DNA of 13,700 bases. Source: Ectothiorhodospiraceae bacterium (GTDB taxonomy: Bacteria > Pseudomonadota > Gammaproteobacteria > Nitrococcales > AK92). The DNA lies in assembly GCA_029263635.1 (NCBI GenBank), contig JAJUFY010000022.1, positions 1 through 13,700 of the forward strand. Direction: 5' to 3'. The first letter of the stretch is position 1, and each line of letters opens with the position of its first letter. This document shows, one piece after another, positions 8,104 through 13,700 of this stretch. The notes under the pieces are model-generated. The model saw only the letters and a list, made by a program, of their open reading frames with translations, was not told where the DNA came from and ran no database searches. The position numbers and the translations under genes were made by a program.

Positions 8104-9288
8104 TCAGCCGCTGACGACGTTCAGCGTGTGCCGGGCAATGACCAGTTCCTCGTCGGTCGGAATCACCCAGGCGCGGACGCGGCTGCCTTCCCGGCTGATA
8201 CGCGGGCCATGCCGCTCGTTGGCCTCCGGGTCGAACATCAGGCCCAGCCATTCCAGCTCCTGGCAGATCGCTGCGCGGATCGGCGCAGCGTTCTCGCCGA
8301 TGCCGGCGGTGAACACCAGCGCGTCCAGACCGCCCAGCGCCGCCACCAGCGCTCCCAGTTCGCAGCGGGCCCGGTAGCAGTACAGCGCCACCGCCAGCGC
8401 TGCCGATTCCGCATCGCTCGCCAGCAGCTCGCGCATGTCCATGCTGAATCCCGACACGCCGAGCAGCCCCGAGCGGCGGTACAGCAGCTCCTCCAGCTGC
8501 GCCGGCGACATGCCGTCGTGCTGCAGCAGGTACAGCAGCACGCCCGGATCGATGCTGCCGGGCCGCTGGCCCATCATCAGCCCGTCGAGGGCGGTAAAGC
8601 CCATGGTGGTGGCGATGCTCCTTCTGCCGCGCATGGCGCACATGCTGGCGCCATTGCCCAGATGCGCCACCACCGTCCTGCCGGCGGCGGCGGCCGGGTC
8701 ATAGTCCGCCAGCCGCTGCGCGATGGATTCATACGACAGCCCATGGAAACCGTAGCGCAGCACCCCGCGCTGCGCGTATGCCTCCGGCAGTGCGAAACGC
8801 TGGGCAACCAGCGGCTGGGTCCGGTGGAAGGCGGTATCGAAGCAGGCCACCTGCGGGAGCTGGGGCCGCAGCTGGCGGATCGCGCGGATCGCGGCCAGGC
8901 TGTGCGGCTGGTGCAACGGCGCCAGCGCGCACAGGACCTGCAGCTCGCCACGAAGTCCGCCAACGCCCAGCGCCGGCGCGATATGCGCCGGCCCGCCGTG
9001 CACCACCCGATGCCCGGCGGCGATGAGGGCAAGATCGCCGAGATTGGCTTGCAGCCACTCCAGTACCGCCGCCAGCGCCCGCTCGTGGTCGGCACCGCCC
9101 GGCAGCCGGCGCCGTTCCGTCACCGCTCCGGCCGCATCGCTGACACGCAAGCGGGCATCCTCGCCGATACCGTCGAGCAGGCCGCGATAGCGCAGTTCCA
9201 GCTCCCGTCCGGCAGCCACCGCGTACAGGGCGAACTTGATGCTGGAGGACCCGGCGTTGAGGGTCAGGATTCCCTGCCGCGCCGCCAT
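8104..9288 (-). CDS. ackA: Acetate kinase
   Basis: Interconverts acetyl phosphate plus ADP with acetate plus ATP in the cytoplasm. The 394-aa length is normal for the ASKHA-fold acetate kinase family. Visible motifs are LTLNAGSSSIKF with Asn11, GHRVVHGG with His93, Arg94 and His97, FDTAFH with Asp151 and His155, YGFHGLSYESI with His182, HLGNGAS, the RPGSIDPGV region with Arg242, and FTAGIGENA near the C-terminus. All expected catalytic and nucleotide-binding positions are present. The ATG shares one base with the upstream pta stop (TGATG), so the two genes are translationally coupled and work in sequence. A butyrate kinase reading is less likely, since motifs and length match AckA. Confidence 0.95.
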   Translation of the reverse strand: MAARQGILTLNAGSSSIKFALYAVAAGRELELRYRGLLDGIGEDARLRVSDAAGAVTERRRLPGGADHERALAAVLEWLQANLGDLALIAAGHRVVHGGPAHIAPALGVGGLRGELQVLCALAPLHQPHSLAAIRAIRQLRPQLPQVACFDTAFHRTQPLVAQRFALPEAYAQRGVLRYGFHGLSYESIAQRLADYDPAAAAGRTVVAHLGNGASMCAMRGRRSIATTMGFTALDGLMMGQRPGSIDPGVLLYLLQHDGMSPAQLEELLYRRSGLLGVSGFSMDMRELLASDAESAALAVALYCYRARCELGALVAALGGLDALVFTAGIGENAAPIRAAICQELEWLGLMFDPEANERHGPRISREGSRVRAWVIPTDEELVIARHTLNVVSG

Positions 9289-10703
9289 CAGCCGCGCTCC
9301 GGGCCAGGTGCCAGCCGGGCGGCCTGCAGCCCGCGCTTGCGGTCCGCGAGCAGCAGCGCAATGGCGCTGGCCGCCATGCGGGAGAATTGATCGTCGGCAC
9401 GGCTGGTCAGCACGATCGGCACCCGCGCGCCGACCACGATACCGGCAGCATCGGCGTCGGCCAGGTAATGCAGCTGCTTGGCCAGCATGTTGCCGGCATC
9501 CAGGTCCGGCGCGATCAGGATATCGGCACGGCCGGCCACCGGGGAAACGATGCCCTTGGTCCGGGCGGCAGCTTCGGAGACGGCGTTATCGAAACCGAGC
9601 GGGCCGTCGAGAATGCCGCCGGTGATCTGCTTGCGCTCCGCCATCTTGCACAGCGCCGCCGCATCCAGGGTCGAGCGGATGTTGGGATTGACCGATTCGG
9701 TGGCGGAGAGGATGGCCACCCGCGGTTCGGGGATCCCCAGCGCATGCGCCAGGTCGATGGCGTTCTGCACGATGTCGCGCTTGGTGACCAGGTCCGGGTC
9801 GATGTTCAGCCCGGTATCGGAAATCAGCAGCGGCCGCGGATAGGTCGGCACGTCCATCACCCAGACGTGGCTCATGCGCCGGCCGGTACGCAGGCCGCGC
9901 GCCTTGTCGACGGCGGCGTGCATCAGCTCGTCGGTGTGCAGGGCGCCCTTCATCAGCACCTCGACCTCGCCAGTGCGGGCCATCTGCACGCCGAGCTCGG
10001 CGGCCGCATGGCTGTGCTCGACCGGCACGATGCGGAACGGCGTCAGGTCGATCTCCGCCGCCTCGGCGGCGGCGCGGATCTTCTCCTCCGGGCCGATCAG
10101 CACCGGCACGATCAGGTTCTTCTCGGCCGCTTCCACCGCTCCGAGCAGCGAGACGTGATCGACCGGATGTACCACGGCGGTCGGTGCCGGCTGCAGCCCG
10201 GCAGCGAGATCCAGCAGCCTTTCCAGCTGGCGCCGGCGTCCGGCCGCCGGCTGCGCGGTCTGCCGCGGGCGGCGGATCTTCTCGACCGGCGCGCGCACCA
10301 GCACGGTGCCGGACACCACCTGCTCGCCCCGCTCGGTGCGGCACTCGCAGGCCAGCAGCACGCGGTTGCCGTCGCGTTTTTCCTGGACCGTGATGCGGGT
10401 GTGGACCCGCTCGCCCAGCGCCAGCTCGCCGCCGTAGCGCAGATTCTGCTCCAGCACCGTGGTGCCCGGCCCCGGCAGTTCGGTGACGATGACCGCCGCC
10501 ACCTGCGCGGTCGCCCACATGCCGTGGGACAGGAAGCGATGGAACAGGTCGCTGGTGGCGTATTCCTCGTCCATCCGCTCGGGGTTGGCGTTGGCGGCTC
10601 GGACGGCGAAGGATTTCAGGTCGTCCAGGGTCAGCCGCGACGTGTGCTCGGCACTCAGGCCAACGGTCAGCTCCTGGTAGGGACGGTTCTCGATGTAAGC
10701 CAA
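9288..10703 (-). CDS. MaoC-like domain / phosphate acetyl(butyryl)transferase fusion
   Basis: The 471-aa product has two parts. Residues 1 to about 140 form a hotdog domain of the MaoC type, with SHGMWATAQVAAV and LPGPGTTVLEQNLRYGGELALGERV. A basic linker follows (about 140–165, RRPRQTAQPAAGRRRQ), then a Pta/Ptb domain with HVSLLGAVEAAEKN, LMKGALHTDELM, DVPTYPRPLLISDTGLNI, ILDGPLGFDNAVSEAA and ADILIAPDLDAGNMLAKQL. The known family is 'bifunctional enoyl-CoA hydratase/phosphate acetyltransferase'. Coupling to ackA favours acetyl-CoA plus phosphate giving acetyl phosphate; short-chain acyl-CoA specificity is not excluded. Where MaoC hydratases have G-D-x-N-P-x-H, this protein has A-N38-A-N-P-E-R43, so both catalytic residues are replaced. 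The start is TTG (complement of 10701–10703) with GAGGA about 7 bases upstream; no in-frame ATG lies nearby upstream. Confidence 0.9.
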   Translation of the reverse strand: MAYIENRPYQELTVGLSAEHTSRLTLDDLKSFAVRAANANPERMDEEYATSDLFHRFLSHGMWATAQVAAVIVTELPGPGTTVLEQNLRYGGELALGERVHTRITVQEKRDGNRVLLACECRTERGEQVVSGTVLVRAPVEKIRRPRQTAQPAAGRRRQLERLLDLAAGLQPAPTAVVHPVDHVSLLGAVEAAEKNLIVPVLIGPEEKIRAAAEAAEIDLTPFRIVPVEHSHAAAELGVQMARTGEVEVLMKGALHTDELMHAAVDKARGLRTGRRMSHVWVMDVPTYPRPLLISDTGLNIDPDLVTKRDIVQNAIDLAHALGIPEPRVAILSATESVNPNIRSTLDAAALCKMAERKQITGGILDGPLGFDNAVSEAAARTKGIVSPVAGRADILIAPDLDAGNMLAKQLHYLADADAAGIVVGARVPIVLTSRADDQFSRMAASAIALLLADRKRGLQAARLAPGPERG

Positions 10704-10723
10704 GGCAGGTCCTCGATACTGAA

Positions 10724-10742
10724 CGGCCGCCGCAGGCGGCCG
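10724..10742. repeat. GC-rich hairpin between the PLC-like gene and the pta fusion
   Basis: CGGCCGCC, loop GCA, GGCGGCCG: an 8-base perfect stem in the 99-base gap, ending about 20 bases before the TTG start of the pta fusion. There is no T-run. It may end or attenuate transcription from the upstream gene. No convincing pta promoter was seen in this gap. Confidence 0.4.
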
Positions 10743-10802
10743 GCATGACGCGCTGAAATCCGGGCGGCCCTGGCCACCGGCAAGACCGCAGCGGATGTTC
10801 TT

Positions 10803-12335
10803 TTACTCCGCGCCGGCCGGCGCTGCCAAGCCGCCGCGCTCTTCGATCCAGCGCCGGCGGCGCTCGTCCGCGGCATCCAGCTCGTCGAGCTGCTGGCGCA
10901 GCAGCCGATCGGCGGCAACCCGCCAGTCCGGCTGCGCGTCCGGTGCGAGCGTCGCCCGCCACCAGATCTCCATGGCGGTGGCGGCACGCCGCAGGCCCTG
11001 CTTCTGCAACTCGAGGAAAGCGGCCAGCGCCTTGTCGTCGACCCTGGGCTTGAGATAGGAGAGCGTCACCTCGTCCGGCTGTTCGCCGAAACGCACCCGC
11101 ACCCCCGCCTTACGCAGCTCGCCGCGCGTCAGCGTCCGCGCCAGCGCGTAGACCTCGGGCCCCTCCTCGTTGCCGTAGGCGATCAGCCGCTTCGAGAGTT
11201 CAGACATGAGCGGGCCGTCAACCGGCAGCGACGCCCACTCCTGCTGGGCCACGGGATCGACCGAGAACAGCTCGGACGCGCTGGCCAGCGCCGGATGCAC
11301 AGGCTTGCCGGCCAGCGCCCGGTCGACGGCGATGCGGAAATATTCCTCCAGCCAGGTGTGGTGGTTGCTGATGATGTCGAGGCCGATGGAATTCAGCCCG
11401 GGCGGCTCGCAGCGCAGCCCCCACAGGCAGACGACCTTCATCTTCCACACCTGCAGCGTGGCATCGACGAAGAACCGGTAGATGCCGACCTGGATGGTAT
11501 GGATCTGGTTGCCCAGGTCGCCGAGGTAATGGAAGCCGTTGCCGGCGTACAGCGCCGCCAGACCCGGCTCGCCGAAATGGCGCGCCAGCACCGCCAGGTC
11601 GCCGTAGGCCTGCGCCCGCTCGGGGGCGAAGGTCAGCACCGGCCCGTCGAAGCCCACGGCCACGGCGAAGTCGGCCGGCGCCGACTTGAGCACGGCCGGA
11701 TCGCTGCTCTTCGGACGATCGTTGAGGCCGTAATGGGCGTGGGCCTGGCCCGACAGGCCCTCGACCCGCCCCATGTTGAGAATGATGGGATCGAAGGGGA
11801 TGCGCCCGCCGTCGGCCGTACGCGGCAGCTCGCCGTCCACCATCCACCAGCGGTCCTGGTTGCGGCGGTCCAGGTCGGGATAGGCCGAGCCGATCCGCAC
11901 CCAGTCGACCAGCGGCCGCGGGCGGTTCGGCTCGATCGCCGAATAGTGCGCCGGCAGCTCGGCCGACTGGCCCACCGATTCCGCCACCGCCGCATAGCTG
12001 TCGAAGCCGAGGGAGGGAAGAATCGCGGCAGACCCCATGAACTCCTTGAAGGCGACCGCCGAAAACGCCTCGGCGGTCGGATAGCGCGCCAGGAAACGGG
12101 CCCTGAGCTCAGCATCGGCCGTGTCGGCGAAGACCTGGTAGACACGCTGCCGAAACCGCTCCAGTCCGGCGTCGTCCGGCAGCGCCGCGGGAGCCGCCAC
12201 CCCCAGCCTGGGATCGCGTTCGAGCACGTCCGGCAACCGGTCATGCATCAGCACGGCATAGCCGAAGGCCGCGCCGGGGACGCTGAGCAGGCCGCTCAGC
12301 AGCAGGGCCAGCAAGGAGCTGCGGCGTCGAAACAT
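10803..12335 (-). CDS. Secreted zinc-dependent phospholipase C / S1-P1 nuclease-like protein
   Basis: A 510-aa protein with a clear signal peptide: MFRRR, a hydrophobic core (about residues 7–19), then PGAAFG with likely cleavage near residue 25. The mature part carries the metal-ligand pattern of the trinuclear-zinc PLC/P1-nuclease superfamily. His31 lies just after the signal; YPDLD (Asp154/Asp156) and AHAHY (His199/His201) are candidate ligands; HYLGDLGNQIH gives His269-x3-Asp273-x5-His279; HHTWLE gives His326-x3-Glu330. HxxxDxxxxxH and HxxxE match Bacillus cereus PLC spacing, but the gap between them is about 47 rather than 14 residues, an insert that holds Cys303 and Cys309. Substrate and exact reaction cannot be told. 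The ATG at 12335 is chosen because it begins the signal peptide and lies 25 bases from the predicted transcription start; the frame also opens upstream to a TTG at 12395. It lies on the strand of the pta–ackA pair. Confidence 0.6.
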   Translation of the reverse strand: MFRRRSSLLALLLSGLLSVPGAAFGYAVLMHDRLPDVLERDPRLGVAAPAALPDDAGLERFRQRVYQVFADTADAELRARFLARYPTAEAFSAVAFKEFMGSAAILPSLGFDSYAAVAESVGQSAELPAHYSAIEPNRPRPLVDWVRIGSAYPDLDRRNQDRWWMVDGELPRTADGGRIPFDPIILNMGRVEGLSGQAHAHYGLNDRPKSSDPAVLKSAPADFAVAVGFDGPVLTFAPERAQAYGDLAVLARHFGEPGLAALYAGNGFHYLGDLGNQIHTIQVGIYRFFVDATLQVWKMKVVCLWGLRCEPPGLNSIGLDIISNHHTWLEEYFRIAVDRALAGKPVHPALASASELFSVDPVAQQEWASLPVDGPLMSELSKRLIAYGNEEGPEVYALARTLTRGELRKAGVRVRFGEQPDEVTLSYLKPRVDDKALAAFLELQKQGLRRAATAMEIWWRATLAPDAQPDWRVAADRLLRQQLDELDAADERRRRWIEERGGLAAPAGAE

Positions 12336-12366
12336 GGCAATCGTCCAGCAGTCAGTCGGAATCCTG

Positions 12367-12395
12367 ATCGTAGAAGCTGGCAGCGGGGGGCGCAA
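12367..12395 (-). promoter_or_regulatory. Candidate sigma-70 promoter for the PLC-like gene
   Basis: On the minus strand, TTGCGC (complement of 12390–12395), a 17-base spacer and TACGAT (complement of 12367–12372). The expected start near 12360 leaves a leader of about 25 bases before the ATG at 12335, and would exclude the upstream TTG as start. Confidence 0.42.
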
Positions 12396-12438
12396 CGCGG
12401 CCAGGCAGTGCCCGTTCGATTTGGAAGGAGCTTGGTGC

Positions 12439-12452
12439 CGGCGAGCTCGCCG
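12439..12452. repeat. 14-base perfect palindrome in the divergent intergenic region
   Basis: CGGCGAGCTCGCCG reads the same on both strands. It lies about 45 bases upstream of the candidate promoter of the PLC-like gene and about 80 bases upstream of the hipB promoter, so it could be a regulator site. No factor can be assigned, and GC-rich palindromes arise easily in such DNA. Confidence 0.3.
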
Positions 12453-12529
12453 CGGTAGTCGTCCGCAGGCGCTGCGTCCATAGTGAGACCGAGCCCGAGG
12501 AAGCGCCCGGCATAGATGGTCGCAGCCCC

Positions 12530-12558
12530 TTTAAAACTGGATCATTATTGCGCACAAT
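12530..12558 (+). promoter_or_regulatory. Candidate hipBA promoter
   Basis: TTTAAA (12530–12535), a 17-base spacer and CACAAT (12553–12558), each four of six to consensus, in a locally AT-rich patch. The -10 lies inside the palindrome at 12545–12560, the expected layout for a self-repressed antitoxin promoter. Confidence 0.4.
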
Positions 12559-12560
12559 AA
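12545..12560. promoter_or_regulatory. Palindromic candidate operator 1 for HipB
   Basis: TTATTG, spacer CGCA, CAATAA: six perfect pairs overlapping the proposed -10 of hipBA. Palindromes over the promoter are the usual targets of HipB-type dimers, but this sequence is not the E. coli TATCC-N8-GGATA operator. Confidence 0.4.
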
Positions 12561-12595
12561 GTCTCATTAATGGAAGAAATCGCGCTACTGAGACT
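12560..12595. promoter_or_regulatory. Widely spaced inverted repeat, candidate operator 2
   Basis: AGTCTCA (12560–12566) and TGAGACT (12589–12595) are perfect inverted repeats with centres 29 bases apart, just downstream of the proposed hipBA promoter. A third TGAGAC lies at 12484–12489. The element covers an in-frame ATG at 12570, which argues for translation starting further down, at 12609 or 12615. Confidence 0.4.
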
Positions 12596-12608
12596 ATATG
12601 CGCTCACA

Positions 12609-12974
12609 ATGGACATGAATGATCTGAGTGACGACGCCATCCTGCAGCGGCTGGGGCAGCGGCTGGCGCGACACCGCCTGAATCTCAACCGGACGCAGGC
12701 TGAGCTGGCCCTTGAAGCCGGGGTCTCGCGGCGCTCGATCTACAAGATCGAAAACGGCCTCAGCGTCGACACGCGCATCCTGGTCCGGATCCTGCGCGCA
12801 CTGGATCTGCTCGACGGCCTGGAGATGCTCGCTCCCGAACCTGCGCCCAGCCCCATGGCGCTGCTGGAAGCGCGCGGCAGGGAGCGCATCCGCGCCTCGG
12901 GGAGCCGCAAGGCGTCGCGCGCCGACAAGCCTGCTGAATCCACGGGTTGGCAATGGCCGGACGAGCACAGCTAG
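12609..12974 (+). CDS. hipB: HipB-like XRE-family antitoxin/repressor
   Basis: A DNA-binding antitoxin that is expected to repress its own operon and hold the HipA kinase inactive. The helix-turn-helix is LGQRLARHRLNLNRTQAELALEAGVSRRSIYKIENG, followed by a dimer helix region (TRILVRILRALDLLDGLEML), the standard HTH_3 layout. About 45 polar residues follow, ending GWQWPDEHS. Start choice is uncertain. ATG 12609 gives 121 aa beginning MDMNDLSDDAI; ATG 12615 is equally good; ATG 12570 would add 13 residues but lies within the proposed operator. None has a good Shine–Dalgarno. The stop is 22 bases inside hipA, as in HipBA operons. Confidence 0.85.
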   Translation: MDMNDLSDDAILQRLGQRLARHRLNLNRTQAELALEAGVSRRSIYKIENGLSVDTRILVRILRALDLLDGLEMLAPEPAPSPMALLEARGRERIRASGSRKASRADKPAESTGWQWPDEHS

Positions 12975-13700
12975 CCGAAGTCGTGCTCTGGGGCGCGCGG
13001 GTGGGAGCCGTGAGCTGGGACCCGGAGCGCCAGCTTGCCTCGTTCCAGTACGACCGGGCCTTTCAGACCAGCGGCATCGAGCTCGCGCCGCTGACCATGC
13101 CGCTATCGGACCGGGTCTACAGCTTCCCCGAGCTCAACCGGGAATCGTTCCGCGGGCTGCCGGGCATGCTGGCCGACGCCCTGCCGGACCGGTTCGGCAA
13201 TACCCTGATCGACGCCTGGCTGATCCGCGAGGGCCGCTCGCTCGCCGATTTCAGCCCGGTGGAACGGCTGCTCTATATCGGTTCGCGCGCCATGGGCGCC
13301 CTGGAATTCAGGCCGGCCCGCTATTCCCGCAAGCGCCGCTCCGAGCCGCTGGACGTGGCGGAGCTGGTCGAACTCGCCAACGCCGTGCTCAGCGACCGGG
13401 CGGCCATGGCAACGAGCCTTGCCGGCGACGACAATGACCGCCGGCAGGCGCTGAACGACATTCTCCAGGTCGGCGTTTCGGCCGGCGGTGCCCGCGCCAA
13501 GGCGGTGATCGCCTGGAACCCGGACACCAACGAGGTGCGCTCCGGCCAGGTCGCGGCGCCGCCCGGCTTCAGCTACTGGATTCTCAAGTTCGACGGGGTG
13601 CGCGAGAACCGCGACAAGGAAGCCCTGGCGGATCCGCTGGGATTCGGCCTGATCGAATACGGCTATTACCTGATGGCGCGCGCGGCCGGCATCGACATGA
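12953..13700 (+). CDS. hipA: HipA-type serine/threonine kinase toxin, N-terminal 249 residues (cut by window edge)
   Basis: HipA-family kinases phosphorylate translation factors (glutamyl-tRNA synthetase in E. coli) and cause growth arrest or persistence. The visible part has the N-subdomain-1 (VVLWGARVGAVSW…), the conserved FRGLPGMLADALPDRFGNTLI segment at 66–85, then GSRAMGALEF. The kinase core begins with VGVSAGGARAKA, where Ser176 sits like the autophosphorylated Ser150 of E. coli HipA, followed by the YWILKFD strand with Lys212 as candidate ATP-binding lysine. The catalytic Asp motifs lie beyond the window (family length about 410–440 aa). The ATG at 12953 overlaps hipB by 22 bases, with only a weak ribosome site. 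The frame stays open to base 13700. Confidence 0.93.
   Translation, partial: MAGRAQLAEVVLWGARVGAVSWDPERQLASFQYDRAFQTSGIELAPLTMPLSDRVYSFPELNRESFRGLPGMLADALPDRFGNTLIDAWLIREGRSLADFSPVERLLYIGSRAMGALEFRPARYSRKRRSEPLDVAELVELANAVLSDRAAMATSLAGDDNDRRQALNDILQVGVSAGGARAKAVIAWNPDTNEVRSGQVAAPPGFSYWILKFDGVRENRDKEALADPLGFGLIEYGYYLMARAAGIDM

Noticed and set aside
8128..9390. 420-residue plus-strand frame over ackA
   Set aside because: Gln/Arg/His-rich antisense sequence; ackA motifs on the minus strand account for this DNA.
9387..10748. 453-residue plus-strand frame over the pta fusion
   Set aside because: Antisense shadow; the minus-strand product has a complete Pta domain.
11295..12458. 387-residue plus-strand frame over the PLC-like gene
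   Set aside because: Antisense to a protein with signal peptide and metal-ligand pattern; no domain seen in this frame.
12425..12458. AAGGAG followed by GTG and a seven-codon frame ending TAG, possible leader peptide
   Set aside because: Very short, spacing is tight, no attenuator-like structure pairs with it, and it points away from any nearby plus-strand start by more than 100 bases.
12570..12608. Longer HipB start at ATG 12570
   Set aside because: It would place the start within the AGTCTCA/TGAGACT repeat and only about 5 bases from the expected transcription start, with no ribosome-binding site. ATG 12609 or 12615 fits the HipB family start better.

Overview
The window is a GC-rich proteobacterial chromosome segment with tightly packed housekeeping genes. 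MutS (855 aa), the 7Fe ferredoxin FdxA, the short stand-alone PncC/CinA-type amidase and the 2'-5' RNA ligase-like ThpR all have gammaproteobacterial character. The order recA–pncC–mutS–fdxA also resembles the Pseudomonas-type arrangement. I cannot name the genus.

Layout. Bases 1–3747 (minus strand) hold one tight transcription unit, read recA → pilT → recX → alaS, with alaS cut by the window edge. Bases 3814–4987 (minus) hold thpR and pncC. mutS (5072–7639) and fdxA (7741–8064) run on the plus strand and meet a convergent unit at a strong hairpin (8073–8096). That unit is a MaoC-like/phosphotransacetylase fusion gene followed by ackA, overlapping it by one base (minus, 8104–10703). Upstream of it on the same strand is a secreted zinc-phospholipase C/P1-nuclease-like protein (10803–12335). 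A hipBA-type toxin–antitoxin pair (12609–13700, hipA cut by the edge) diverges from that gene across a 273-base regulatory region with palindromes and candidate promoters.

Functional themes are DNA repair and recombination (mutS, recA, recX), translation (alaS), type IV pilus retraction (pilT), NMN/nucleotide salvage (pncC), acetyl-CoA/acetyl-phosphate/acetate interconversion (pta fusion plus ackA), a periplasmic or secreted metal hydrolase, and a persistence-type HipBA module.

Most notable: AlaS, RecX, PilT and RecA read as Desulfuromonadota (Geobacter-like) proteins, and a pilT sits between recA and recX, while everything from thpR onward reads as gammaproteobacterial. This suggests replacement in place of the whole recA–recX–alaS cluster by a foreign version, or a chimeric assembly, with the join in the 66 bases upstream of recA. 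Second, the hydratase-like domain of the Pta fusion lacks both catalytic residues of the MaoC dyad. No rRNA, tRNA, CRISPR array, insertion sequence or integrase was seen, and no gene-free stretch exceeds 300 bases.
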